Source of the DNA: Fidelibacterota bacterium
GTDB taxonomy: Bacteria; Fidelibacterota; UBA8477; JABMPR01
Direction of reading: 5' to 3'
Length of the DNA: 64,000 nucleotides
Assembly (NCBI GenBank): GCA_016845065.1
Contig: JAERTG010000162.1
Span: 1-64,000, forward strand
In this document: in pieces, positions 8,882-17,677 of the stretch
Position numbering within the stretch: the first letter of the stretch is position 1
How the letters are laid out: every line of letters starts with the position of its first letter
Notes under the pieces: model-generated
Database searches by the model: none
The model's input: only the letters and a program-made list of their open reading frames with translations
What the model was told of the DNA's origin: nothing
Translations under genes and position numbers: made by a program

Positions 8882-10573
8882 ATGGGAGATAGGGTCATCG
8901 TAAGTCAACAAGCTCAACTCCTCTTCCGGGTAAAGCGTCAAAGCCTGAGGGGTTTTCTCACGGGGGTCTTTGTTCAGAAACGTCTTGAGATATTTGTCTC
9001 CAGCCTCATCGTCCTCGGGCTCATTTTTGGCGGATATAAGTTATTTATCTCCGGGGGTAACTTCCTGTTAAGGCAGGGAGAGCTTGGTGGAGTATTTTTG
9101 GATCGACTGTTTTACCTGGGATGGTCCATTATTTTTTATCTCCTGGTTTTATCAAACCTGGTGACTGGATTTTCAACCTTTTATAGGTCTCCAGAAGTGG
9201 CTTTTCTTATGACGCTGCCTGTGGATAACAAGCAGATATTCAGAGTAAAATTTATCGAGAATCTGGTCTATAGCTCCTGGGCTATTCTGATCCTGGGAAT
9301 TCCCCTCACACTAGGGTACGGTTCCCTTCAGGGGCTGGTAATTTGGCAGTATGCTCTGGTCTTTATTATGGGGATTCTACCCTTCCTTTTTATTGCTACG
9401 GTTTCGGCCAGTCTGTTACTCATGCTCCTGGTCTTTCTCAGTCGCTTCTTTAAAATGCGCACCGTTTTTATTTTTCTGGGTGTCATTTTCACAGGCATCT
9501 TTTATCTGTATTTCAGCGTGAGTCAGCAGGACACCATGTTGACAGGTAACATGGGTAACTTCCGCGCTTTAGGTCGTTATTTAGCCAACCTGTCAAACAC
9601 CTCTTTCCCCTTTATACCCAGCTACTGGTTGAGCCGATTGTTTATGGGTAGCGAGACCCTGGTCTTACTGGAGAGATTGTTCTTTTCGGCACTCTTCATA
9701 AGCACAGCAGCTGTGGGCTGGGAGATAATCAACTGGGCTGCGGATCATTTCTATTTCCACACATATCAAGTAATGGAAGGCCAGGGGCAGAAGACCAAGC
9801 GGACTCCACTGAGTCGGATTTTCAAGTTTGGATGGGGTGGTTTACGTCCACCGATCAAAGCGCTGGCATCCAAGGATCTGGTCCAGTTTTTACGAACCCC
9901 TCAACAATGGGTCCAGTTTTTACTCCTGGGGTTCTTCATTGCTGTTTACTTGATCAATTTATCCCGAGGACATCTCCACTTTGATGAGCTTTCCTCCTTC
10001 TGGCGTAACACAATTTATATTTTCAACTTTGGATTTACCGGTTTCATTCTGGCAGCTCTCACTGCCCGCTTTGTCTACCCGATGATCAGCATGGAAGGCC
10101 GCAGCCTCTGGATTCTGCAGATGGCCCCTTTCTCCATGAAGCGTGTTTTTGTGGAGAAGTTCTGGTTCGCCTTTTTTGTCCTGTTTACAATGACAGAATT
10201 TGTGGCTCTCATTTCAAATTTCTTTCTTGGCCAGCGTGTGGAGGTATCTCTACTTGCAAGTGGCTTCCTGCTGCTCACCAGCTTGTCGCTTATCAGCCTG
10301 TCGCTTGGTCTCGGGGCGGTATATGCCCAGTTCAATGAAACCAACCCCATGAAAATCAGTAGTGGGTATGGCGGAATCATTACTGTAGTGCTAAGTCTAA
10401 TCTATGTGGCTTTTTCGGTGACGTCTCTGGTTTTTGTGATCAACCTGTATCAGAACCAGGGGTCCGGTCTGGTGATTGGAATTATTGTAAGCTTTGTGTT
10501 GGTGTTGACAATTCTGTATACCTGGCTGCCTTTAAAGTGGGGTATCCGGGCAATTAGTACTTACGAGCGTTAA
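8882..10573 (+). CDS. ABC-2 type transporter permease, about 12 membrane segments
   Basis: The 563-residue protein is highly hydrophobic, with about a dozen membrane segments starting at LEIFVSSLIVLGLIF and ending at FVLVLTILYTWLPL. A cytoplasmic amphipathic region lies near the middle (about residues 300-345, KTKRTPLSRIFK ... ALASKDLVQFLRTPQQW). This DL-x-x-x-R-x-P element is common in large ABC-2 permeases that carry two repeated halves in one chain. It follows its ATPase gene by 24 nt. The ATG at 8882 follows an unusual but acceptable purine stretch. A strong hairpin lies immediately after the stop. The substrate is unknown. Confidence 0.82.
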   Translation: MGDRVIVSQQAQLLFRVKRQSLRGFLTGVFVQKRLEIFVSSLIVLGLIFGGYKLFISGGNFLLRQGELGGVFLDRLFYLGWSIIFYLLVLSNLVTGFSTFYRSPEVAFLMTLPVDNKQIFRVKFIENLVYSSWAILILGIPLTLGYGSLQGLVIWQYALVFIMGILPFLFIATVSASLLLMLLVFLSRFFKMRTVFIFLGVIFTGIFYLYFSVSQQDTMLTGNMGNFRALGRYLANLSNTSFPFIPSYWLSRLFMGSETLVLLERLFFSALFISTAAVGWEIINWAADHFYFHTYQVMEGQGQKTKRTPLSRIFKFGWGGLRPPIKALASKDLVQFLRTPQQWVQFLLLGFFIAVYLINLSRGHLHFDELSSFWRNTIYIFNFGFTGFILAALTARFVYPMISMEGRSLWILQMAPFSMKRVFVEKFWFAFFVLFTMTEFVALISNFFLGQRVEVSLLASGFLLLTSLSLISLSLGLGAVYAQFNETNPMKISSGYGGIITVVLSLIYVAFSVTSLVFVINLYQNQGSGLVIGIIVSFVLVLTILYTWLPLKWGIRAISTYER

Positions 10574-10608
10574 AAAAAGCACCTGACTTCAATCAGGTGC
10601 TTGTAATA
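10572..10608 (-). terminator. intrinsic terminator shared by convergent genes
   Basis: A perfect 10-bp stem (10577-10586 with 10593-10602) encloses a six-base loop. On the minus strand it is followed by seven T residues, so it is a textbook terminator for the cyclophilin gene ending at 10635. The plus-strand side has only a weak T tract, so it may also stop the ABC permease transcript, less efficiently. Confidence 0.9.
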
Positions 10609-10634
10609 TATCATAACCTGGCTGGGAGCCGGGA

Positions 10635-11117
10635 TTATCCCTCAGTAATAATCACCTTTTCCATGACATCACCCTGTTGAATGCTGTTGAGGACATCAAC
10701 TCCCTCTGTGAGCTTTCCAAAAACCGTGTGACGACCATCCAGGTGGGGCTGGGAATCATGTGTGATAAAGAATTGACTACCATTGGTACCGGGGCCTGCA
10801 TTGGCCATGGAAATCACATTGTCAATATGACGGTTTGGATTACCGGCAAATTCATCTTCAAATTTGTAGCCTGGTCCACCCATTCCAGTTCCAGTGGGAT
10901 CGCCACCTTGAACCATGAAGTTGGGAATGACTCTGTGAAAGGTGACACCATCATAATATCCCTCTCTGGCGAGAAAAGTAAAATTGTTCACTGTTTTTGG
11001 GGCATGGGCTGGATCCAGGTCCAATTTCATGCTGCCTTTATTGGTAACTATTTCTACTGAGTAGTTTTTTGTGGTATTGATCTGCAATTCGGGTGGGTTG
11101 TTCCATTGTTGTGACAT
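10635..11117 (-). CDS. cyclophilin-type peptidyl-prolyl cis-trans isomerase
   Basis: The 160-residue protein catalyses proline cis-trans isomerisation during folding. Active-site segments are complete: FHRVIPNFMVQGGDPTGTG (with the catalytic Arg), ISMANAGPGTNGSQFFIT (Ala-Asn-Ala, Gln-Phe-Phe) and HLDGRHTVFGKL (Leu-Asp-Gly, His). There is no signal peptide, so it is cytoplasmic. The Trp that confers cyclosporin sensitivity in eukaryotes is replaced by His (PHLDGRHTVFG), as in most bacterial members. It stands alone between a convergent ABC permease, separated by a shared terminator, and a divergent YwaF-type gene. Confidence 0.95.
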   Translation of the reverse strand: MSQQWNNPPELQINTTKNYSVEIVTNKGSMKLDLDPAHAPKTVNNFTFLAREGYYDGVTFHRVIPNFMVQGGDPTGTGMGGPGYKFEDEFAGNPNRHIDNVISMANAGPGTNGSQFFITHDSQPHLDGRHTVFGKLTEGVDVLNSIQQGDVMEKVIITEG

Positions 11118-11309
11118 GTCTATATTTCCTTATTAATTCATAGATACAATTTTCTGGTCACAAAATATATCCAGCAAACCATTCCCCAACCAAATAAGCT
11201 CTTCCTTCTCAGGTTATCGGATTCACGGTCTATCGTTTTAACTTTTACTGTGAAATTTATATTCTAATGATAACTATTTCCAAAATCAGGTTTAAAAAGG
11301 GGATGACTA

Positions 11310-12026
11310 ATGGCTAGTTCATTTGTGTTATTTGGATATGATCATTTGATGGCATTGGCGGTCATCTTAACCATGGCTGTTGGACCATCCCTCGTTTTAC
11401 GATCAATGAATAACCAAAAATTAAACCAGGGCTTTGCCAAATGGTTGGGCTGGGTCATGTTGATTTACTTTGTGTTTAAACACCTCTATGGTCCGCTTGG
11501 TTTAGGTGAGTCCTGGAAAATCTGGTTGCCCCTGCATATGTGTCAGCTTGGCCATATGCTCATCGTTTACTGTTTACTTACCGGTAAGCGAGGTTTTTAC
11601 ATTTCCATACTCTACTTTTGGACCTTTGCCGGTGCGACCATGGCACTGATAACTCCTGATTTAATGTATGGCTGGCCGGACCCCAATTATATCATGTATA
11701 TGCTAACCCACGGGAGTCTTTTACTTGGGGCGCTGTATTTTACTGTGGTAGAGCGATTGCGGCCCACAGTGGAATCCATCTGGAAAGTACTCAAGGTTTC
11801 CATTTATGTCATGTTTATCATATTTCCGTTGAATTATATCATCGGAGGTGAAGCCAATTACCTGTATCTGCGCTTTCCGCCAGTGGTGGGTTCTCTCATG
11901 GATTTCTTGCCTGCACCCCCCCTGCACATTCCCTTCTTTGTTCTCCTGGCCTACATCCTGTTTTGGGTGGTCTATCTGCCTTACCTGACCAGGGACACAA
12001 TACAGGGGAAACAGATCCCTGCATGA
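11310..12026 (+). CDS. YwaF-type integral membrane protein (TIGR02206 family)
   Basis: The protein has 238 residues and about seven membrane segments. It carries the family's characteristic pattern: FGYDHLMALAVILT at the N-terminus, LPLHMCQLGHMLI, FWTFAGATMALITPDL and LTHGSLLLGALYFTVVERLRPT. The His-containing positions (PLHMCQLGH, THGSLL) sit at membrane borders in all members I recall. Function is unknown; no enzymatic role has been established for the family. It is divergent from the cyclophilin gene, with 192 nt between them that hold no other gene. Confidence 0.8.
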   Translation: MASSFVLFGYDHLMALAVILTMAVGPSLVLRSMNNQKLNQGFAKWLGWVMLIYFVFKHLYGPLGLGESWKIWLPLHMCQLGHMLIVYCLLTGKRGFYISILYFWTFAGATMALITPDLMYGWPDPNYIMYMLTHGSLLLGALYFTVVERLRPTVESIWKVLKVSIYVMFIIFPLNYIIGGEANYLYLRFPPVVGSLMDFLPAPPLHIPFFVLLAYILFWVVYLPYLTRDTIQGKQIPA

Positions 12027-12149
12027 TGAAATCGGGGCAGAAAGAGTCCCCGGTCAACGCTACTGGAGTTGCGACTGCCAGACAGGTTGACGAGTTTTAA
12101 CAGCCCGTGGCGTGACACCTCAATAGTCGGAAACGCTCCGCCCCAAAAG

Positions 12150-12183
12150 CGTCATACCCCCTGCAGAAGCAAGGAGTATGGCG
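12150..12183. repeat. intergenic imperfect hairpin between convergent genes
   Basis: A 15-bp imperfect stem with an AGAA loop lies 31 nt downstream of the RND transporter stop on the minus strand. Read on that strand two plus-strand mismatches become G-U pairs, so the structure is more stable there and may help end the transcript. The T tract after it is poor (CTTTTGGGG), so I do not call it a standard terminator. Confidence 0.4.
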
Positions 12184-12213
12184 TAATCGACAGATTTTGT
12201 GGGGAGTTCTAGC

Positions 12214-14943
12214 CTACTTCTTTTTATCCAGTAATCCCATAAAGGCTGGCAGGATGATCATGGTGGTAAGAAAGCATGCTCCCACACCAAAGATCAGTGC
12301 CCAGGACAGGCTGGCATAACCCCTGAAGGGTGAGAACATCATGGACCCAAAGGCCAGTATGGTTGTCAGTGATGTCAGCAGTACAGCCTTGCCTGTACTT
12401 GAGAGTACGATAGCAGCAGACCTGGGACCTTCCAGGCGCCAGCGATGTACCACATGCACCCCGTCATCAATCCCAATTCCCAAGATCAAGGGCAATGCCA
12501 TGACATTCATCAGATCAAGCTGAAAGCCAAAGATCTGCATGAGTCCAACCATCCAAATAGCACCCGTTGCCAGTGGCAGCATGGCGATCAGGGCATCCTT
12601 GAAACTGCGGAAATCGATGAGCAGGATGAGGTATACCAGAATCAAGGTGAGATAGGCAGCATTGCGACCATCTCGTCCGATAATATCAAAAAGAGCCCGC
12701 ATGATCACTGGCATTCCAGTGGTGCGCTCACTAACGGTTTCCAGCTCTGAGCTGAATTGTTCCATGAAGAGCTTGTCTTGCCAGATGTTGCCAGAGGGCA
12801 GGACTGTTGTGAGGAATAATGATCGGTCTTTACTGGCATAGCGATCCACAATAGACTCAGGCAGCATTTCCAGGGTGATAGGATCAGTGTTTGCCATTCT
12901 TAAAACACTTGATTTGAAGTATTCAGCGTAACTATCCTGGAATACACCCAATTTTGAAGCTACGATACTGGGACCCTGATCATGAAGCCCATAGATTCGT
13001 GTGAAGATGGTGTTTTCTGGAGGGGCTTCCTCGCTACCAACGATCTCTGTACAGCGGCTATAGACCTTATCCTGTCCACCAAGGAAAGCCATGGACTGGA
13101 ACTCCATGATATTCATTTCCAGTCTTTCGATTTCCTGTCGTATCAGATCAAGATCTGCCTGTCTAATAGGTGCTGCATCAGCACTTTCCATAAGCGCATG
13201 TATCTCACTTATATAGGGTACCCTTCTGGCTTGCTGTTCATCAGAGGGAATGAAGGTTGAAATATCTTCCACAGAAGCTACAGTAGGTAGTTCCTTTGCC
13301 TTGTTTTTTAATTCCCGGGATTCATCGACACTCTCTGAAACGAGGTAGGCGAAATCCATGCTCAGGTCGAATTTATCCTGAACCGTATCCTGGAGCATGA
13401 TGCTGGGCAGGCCCTCGGCTTCCATGTCCATCATGTTGTGATTGAAGGTGATCTCACGGGCACTGAAGGCCAGGAGAACGGTAACAACCACAACACTAAT
13501 CAGACTGATCCAGGGATTGTTCTGAATAAACACACCGACATTTCCCAATGGCTTGAGGGTCAGGTCACGTGGAGCAGCCCTCTTAGTAAGACCTTTTTTG
13601 ATGCGTTTTTTTGCGTATCGACGTTCTCTTACCACCAGGAAAACAGGCAATAAGACAAAGCTTGAAACCATAACAGCCAAAAGACCAATGGCTGTGACGA
13701 GACCCAATTCACTCATGGCGCGTGAATCACCTACCATGAGAGCCAGAAAGGCGACTGATGTTGTTACAGCCCCCGTTGAGACGCCACCACCACTTTTCTT
13801 GAGGCCAGCCTGAGTAGCATCAAGCAACGGTAGGCCCTTGGCCCTCATCTCGGTAAAAGTAGATATAATGTGAATGGAAAAATCTATCCCCAGGCCAATA
13901 AGTATGACCATGAACATGGCAGTCATGATGTTCAGGACAGGAACCACAACGGCAACAATGCCGGCGGCCCAGATCAGGCCAACGATGAGGTTGAGTAGAG
14001 CCAGTGCTGGAGCCATGGCCATTCTGAAGGCCATATAGAGCAGACCGCCAATTAAAAAGAAGGAAAGCCCCATAGAGATCTCAAGACCTTTAGAGCTGTA
14101 AACCATCTCATCACGACCAACTGCAATAGCACCAGAGAGTCCCGCCTGGACGTTGGGGTGATCCAGAAGCACTTCATTCAAGACAGCTTGAACGGCGTCG
14201 GTTCCATCCACGATCATAAATGCATCAATCATACTAAAGGTTGGAATCAAATTCATGATCAGTGCTTCTCTGTCATAGGAAAGGAAGTATGGTTCACCGA
14301 GTAAAAGCTTGTCAACGGCAGCCTCAGCAGTGGGTGCTGGGATATTGCCGGTTTTTAGTGTTAGCTCCATGGCTTCCAGCCAACTGTTGATGCCATTCAG
14401 GAAAATCAGAGCACCATCTTCCTCTTCTCTCGTGGAAATGGATTCTTCGGGCTGGATGAACTCCTTCTCAAATGAGTTGTTCATATTGGTCAACAATCCT
14501 GCCAGACAGGGCTCCTGGAAAACATCCTTCAGGTTCTTAAGGTCATCTTCTTTCATAAGCATGAAGGCATGCTCTTTTAAAAAATCCAGGTCAGCCTTGT
14601 AATCAACTCGTCGCACATAGATTGCAGGGTCAATATCCTTCCCTGGAATGGTGAGGGAGTCCAGGACACGTGGAGCGAGATCGTCAGCGAAGGCTTTGAT
14701 ATCCGTCTCGGCGCCCTGGGCGACCACAATGATACTGGAGGCGGATTGAAACTCCTCGAGAATCCGGTCAAATTCGATGGTTCGTTTATCACCCTCGGGA
14801 AGCATGTCTGACCATTTGGGGGTCATAGACATACCACCAGAGAGTATCATGGTTACCAGCGTCACCCCGGCAACGATCCAAAGCATGGTTCTGGTTTTAT
14901 TAACTGCCAGGTCGGCTAGTTTTTCGATCAATCGTTGTCTCAT
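12214..14943 (-). CDS. MMPL/RND-superfamily exporter, two-half transporter
   Basis: The 909-residue inner-membrane protein has about 12 membrane segments in two homologous halves, each with one helix, a large periplasmic domain and five more helices. The proton-relay region of half 1 reads GLGIDFSIHIIS and that of half 2 GIGIDDGVHVVHR, the usual G-x-x-x-D signature of MMPL proteins. It probably exports lipids or other hydrophobic molecules using the proton gradient. It is the last gene of a minus-strand operon, 27 nt after a porin-like gene, and behind LolA-like and TetR genes, which suggests substrate hand-over from the inner membrane through the periplasm to the outer membrane. Confidence 0.9.
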   Translation of the reverse strand: MRQRLIEKLADLAVNKTRTMLWIVAGVTLVTMILSGGMSMTPKWSDMLPEGDKRTIEFDRILEEFQSASSIIVVAQGAETDIKAFADDLAPRVLDSLTIPGKDIDPAIYVRRVDYKADLDFLKEHAFMLMKEDDLKNLKDVFQEPCLAGLLTNMNNSFEKEFIQPEESISTREEEDGALIFLNGINSWLEAMELTLKTGNIPAPTAEAAVDKLLLGEPYFLSYDREALIMNLIPTFSMIDAFMIVDGTDAVQAVLNEVLLDHPNVQAGLSGAIAVGRDEMVYSSKGLEISMGLSFFLIGGLLYMAFRMAMAPALALLNLIVGLIWAAGIVAVVVPVLNIMTAMFMVILIGLGIDFSIHIISTFTEMRAKGLPLLDATQAGLKKSGGGVSTGAVTTSVAFLALMVGDSRAMSELGLVTAIGLLAVMVSSFVLLPVFLVVRERRYAKKRIKKGLTKRAAPRDLTLKPLGNVGVFIQNNPWISLISVVVVTVLLAFSAREITFNHNMMDMEAEGLPSIMLQDTVQDKFDLSMDFAYLVSESVDESRELKNKAKELPTVASVEDISTFIPSDEQQARRVPYISEIHALMESADAAPIRQADLDLIRQEIERLEMNIMEFQSMAFLGGQDKVYSRCTEIVGSEEAPPENTIFTRIYGLHDQGPSIVASKLGVFQDSYAEYFKSSVLRMANTDPITLEMLPESIVDRYASKDRSLFLTTVLPSGNIWQDKLFMEQFSSELETVSERTTGMPVIMRALFDIIGRDGRNAAYLTLILVYLILLIDFRSFKDALIAMLPLATGAIWMVGLMQIFGFQLDLMNVMALPLILGIGIDDGVHVVHRWRLEGPRSAAIVLSSTGKAVLLTSLTTILAFGSMMFSPFRGYASLSWALIFGVGACFLTTMIILPAFMGLLDKKK

Positions 14944-14970
14944 GATCTGTTTCCTTATCGAAGGTGGTTG

Positions 14971-16143
14971 TTAAAAAGTGCTTGTGATATTCATGATCAA
15001 ACCCCAGTCCTGAAGTCCGAATTCCGTGTCACTGTCTCCCCAGTTGAGGCTTCCTTGAAAGGAAAGGTTGGTGTCCTCATAAACATTCCAATCTATGATG
15101 GGGCTAAAGACGCCGCTGGTGTCATTAAGGTTGGAAAAGACAATGGCGCTGAGTGTCACATAATCAAAAGTGGGATGCATGGCATAGAAGAAAGTATAAT
15201 CCTGCATGAGGCTGTTGACTTCGCCTTCGAGGGCAAAGATATAATGATTCAAGCTCAGGTTTTCCTGCTTCTTCACACCAAGCTCATTATGTAGATATTC
15301 TACTAGCATATAGAGAGAGTTATCAAAGGTATGGTCAATTCCAACCACGTACTCTGCATAGGTCTCTTCTGAATCTGGAGGCAAAAAAGAAGACCAAGGC
15401 GGGATATCTATTTTAAGCGTGTTATAGGCTCCTTCGACCCAAACACCCCAGCCAAGCATTTCCCCAATAACACTCCCGCCAATAAGATTTCGTTCAGAGA
15501 CATCATACCTGCCCAGCAGGGGAGTTTGCCAATCCTTCTCAGATTCATATGCTGCTGTTGCGGTAAGATCAAAACTACCTATCCCACTTTTTAGTGTGAA
15601 TTGATGAGTGCTTTCATCAAGAACATCCTTGGGAAGAATAATTGATGAGACTGTGGAACGATCCCCTAGAGGAATGTCAACCCTGAGGGCGTTGACACCA
15701 GGTTGTTCATAGCTAGGATCCATCAGTGATTTTGAATTGAATATGTCAACAGGATTCCAGGCATATCCCACACCAGGACTTACCTGTTGTCGTCCAACGG
15801 TAAGGTCGGCAAGTTTGAAAGAAAGCTTCATGTAAAAATTATCAAGAAGTATGGTATCTGGAATTGTGAAAATGAGTCCTTGTCCCGTTGGATGATCCAC
15901 AGGGATGAAATCATAAACATCCCAGGAGGTCTTTCCCCAGTATTGCTGAATATTGATATTGGCACCGATTTGAACATGGTCGTTGGGTCTGGCTTCTACA
16001 TCCAATCGAAATTTGTTAAAGCCAAAGTTGTAATTGGTGCTACCAAGTTGCATGGTGCTTGCTTCTGATTCGAAGTATCCAAAAAATTCAGGCTGTGCGA
16101 ACAAGAGTGATGGTAGCAGTAAAAGTGTCCCCCAGTATTTCAT
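14971..16143 (-). CDS. outer-membrane porin-like beta-barrel protein
   Basis: From ATG 16143 the protein has 390 residues, with signal peptide MKYWGTLLLLPSLLFAQ and a mature N-terminus PEFFGYFESEAS typical of beta-barrels. The rest alternates polar and hydrophobic residues in strands such as HVQIGANINIQQYWG, NFYMKLSFKLADLTVGRQQVSP (here given in part) and LSFQGSLNWGDS. The R-Q-Q-V-S-P-G element resembles the first barrel strands of DUF1302/alginate-export-like proteins. The start overlaps the stop of the LolA-like gene in an ATGA, so translation is coupled. It may be the outer-membrane partner of the adjoining RND exporter. Confidence 0.75.
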   Translation of the reverse strand: MKYWGTLLLLPSLLFAQPEFFGYFESEASTMQLGSTNYNFGFNKFRLDVEARPNDHVQIGANINIQQYWGKTSWDVYDFIPVDHPTGQGLIFTIPDTILLDNFYMKLSFKLADLTVGRQQVSPGVGYAWNPVDIFNSKSLMDPSYEQPGVNALRVDIPLGDRSTVSSIILPKDVLDESTHQFTLKSGIGSFDLTATAAYESEKDWQTPLLGRYDVSERNLIGGSVIGEMLGWGVWVEGAYNTLKIDIPPWSSFLPPDSEETYAEYVVGIDHTFDNSLYMLVEYLHNELGVKKQENLSLNHYIFALEGEVNSLMQDYTFFYAMHPTFDYVTLSAIVFSNLNDTSGVFSPIIDWNVYEDTNLSFQGSLNWGDSDTEFGLQDWGLIMNITSTF

Positions 16144-16889
16144 TTCTTTAGATTCCTTTCTGAGAAGAAGCCTTTGGGTGGTTCCCAAGCATAAGTGATT
16201 TCAAGGGTTCTCATGGTTGTGCTAGACCGCTCTTTGTTGTCGGTCATAACCATTTCCATGGCGGTTGGGTATTCCTCGATTAGCTGGATATCAGACAAAA
16301 CCAGGGACTTGGTGTTAAAATCCTTTTCGTTATAGTAGTCAAGAGCTATGGGGTAGTAGTCGGACTGACGAACCCACATAATAATTTTGGGATAGGGCGG
16401 ATCCTCTTCTGGGATACCACTCATCTCAATCTTCCAGGTGGGTGCACCATCTCGGGTTTCTTCCGTTAAAATGCGGGATTTAAATTTTTTCTGAAAGACA
16501 TCACCCCCACCCATGTCTTCGTATGTAAAGTCTGAACCCTGCATTTTTTGCTTTTTGGCGTGGGAAGCAAGTTTGCGAATTCGTTTTGTGCGGGGGAAAT
16601 AACTCCAGATGTCGTCGGCATTATTAAGCATGAGGAAAGCCTGGCCTCTGATGGCGGCAGGTTTGGTATATCGAGTTAACGTGCTTTTCCCTTTTTCTGC
16701 TGCCCAGGATTCAAACTCGAAGACACGCTCCTTGCCTGAACTAGTAATAATGGTTTGGGACCCTTTGGAGTGGGAGTTTTCGGGAGACATGATATTTGTT
16801 ACCCTGTCAACGATTTGATCGGCGGTAGGTCCCTGTGCATGAGCAATTAATAAAAGGAAAGGTGAAAGCAGGAGAAGTTTTAATTTCAT
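16140..16889 (-). CDS. outer-membrane lipoprotein-sorting-like periplasmic protein (LolA-like fold)
   Basis: This 249-residue exported protein has signal peptide MKLKLLLLSPFLLLIAHAQ. The mature sequence matches the LolA-like family that accompanies MMPL exporters: GSQTIITSSGKERVFEFESWAAEKGKS, RGQAFLMLNNADDIWSYFP, KRIRKLASHAKKQKMQGSDFTYEDM. That last region, with its S-x-x-x-K-x-Q-x-x-x-G-S-D-F-T-Y-E-D pattern, is diagnostic of the family. It probably binds a hydrophobic substrate in the periplasm. Both its start (ATGA with tetR) and its stop (ATGA with the porin-like gene) overlap neighbours, so the operon is tightly coupled. Confidence 0.85.
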   Translation of the reverse strand: MKLKLLLLSPFLLLIAHAQGPTADQIVDRVTNIMSPENSHSKGSQTIITSSGKERVFEFESWAAEKGKSTLTRYTKPAAIRGQAFLMLNNADDIWSYFPRTKRIRKLASHAKKQKMQGSDFTYEDMGGGDVFQKKFKSRILTEETRDGAPTWKIEMSGIPEEDPPYPKIIMWVRQSDYYPIALDYYNEKDFNTKSLVLSDIQLIEEYPTAMEMVMTDNKERSSTTMRTLEITYAWEPPKGFFSERNLKK

Positions 16890-17491
16890 CGTTCCAGTCC
16901 TTTCATAAAACTTTCAATGCCTTCGGCAAGCGCTCTATCAAATGCAGGGCGATTGGTAGATACCATGAACTGCCAGACAAAGCCATCAATGAATGCTAGT
17001 GCAAGAGTGGCCACCCCGTCATAATTCATTTCACGAAATTCTTGAGCCATCACACCGGCCCTGAGGATATTAATAACCAGCTGCTTCATGGATTGTGAGG
17101 CATGATAAAGCGTCGTATCGGGGTGCTCGCCATGCTTTATAGCTCTGGCACCTTGAGCCCAGATTTCCGTCATAATGAGCATGGCATCTTCCATTTCAAA
17201 GATGATCTCAATATTCATCCGCATGAAGGTTCTGAGCTTGTCATGAGGGCTTAGATCCATGGAGTAGAGTTTTTCAGAAGCATCAATCATATCAGACATG
17301 ATGGTATCGCCCATGGCATGAAAAATCTCATCCTTGCTTCTAAAGTATTCATAAACAGTACCTTTGCCAATGCCGGCTTCGTTAGCAATATCAGCAATCT
17401 TGCCTTTATCAAGCCCATCGCGGGCAAAAATATGGATAGCGGCACGAATAATAGCCTCTGATTTGGCGGGATCTTTTTGTAGGGGACTCAT
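16886..17491 (-). CDS. TetR/AcrR-family transcriptional repressor
   Basis: The 201-residue regulator has the TetR DNA-binding domain at residues about 10-57: AIIRAAIHIFARDGLDKGKIADIANEAGIG then GTVYEYFRSKDEIF (given in part). The C-terminal ligand-binding domain is helical and variable. It is the first gene of the exporter operon, has a strong AAAGGAGG ribosome-binding site, and is preceded by a perfect palindrome inside its own promoter. It therefore very likely represses itself and the three downstream export genes until an inducer, perhaps the exported molecule, binds. Confidence 0.93.
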   Translation of the reverse strand: MSPLQKDPAKSEAIIRAAIHIFARDGLDKGKIADIANEAGIGKGTVYEYFRSKDEIFHAMGDTIMSDMIDASEKLYSMDLSPHDKLRTFMRMNIEIIFEMEDAMLIMTEIWAQGARAIKHGEHPDTTLYHASQSMKQLVINILRAGVMAQEFREMNYDGVATLALAFIDGFVWQFMVSTNRPAFDRALAEGIESFMKGLER

Positions 17492-17523
17492 GGTGAATTA
17501 CCTCCTTTTATTGAGCGGGGGTT

Positions 17524-17552
17524 AAAATATGACCGAACAGTCGGTCAGTCAA
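17524..17552 (-). promoter_or_regulatory. sigma70-like promoter with TetR operator in the spacer
   Basis: On the minus strand TTGACT (17552-17547) and TATTTT (17529-17524) are separated by exactly 17 bases. The spacer contains the arms of the perfect inverted repeat TGACCGA-ACAG-TCGGTCA (17530-17547), which also overlaps the -35. The predicted start of transcription is about 25 nt before the tetR ATG. The geometry implies repression by steric block of RNA polymerase. Confidence 0.85.
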
Positions 17553-17677
17553 GTATTTTCTTAGGTTTAAACATTTTTTTTCAAAAGAAGTCAATCCTGT
17601 ATATCTTAAACCATTACTAAGGACAGTTATTTCCATTCTACACGGAAAGAGAGCTTTGAGACCTGCGGGATTAATTC

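Noticed and set aside
12982-13813. Plus-strand frames within the MMPL-RND gene
   Set aside because: They are antisense shadows of a long, motif-complete transporter gene.
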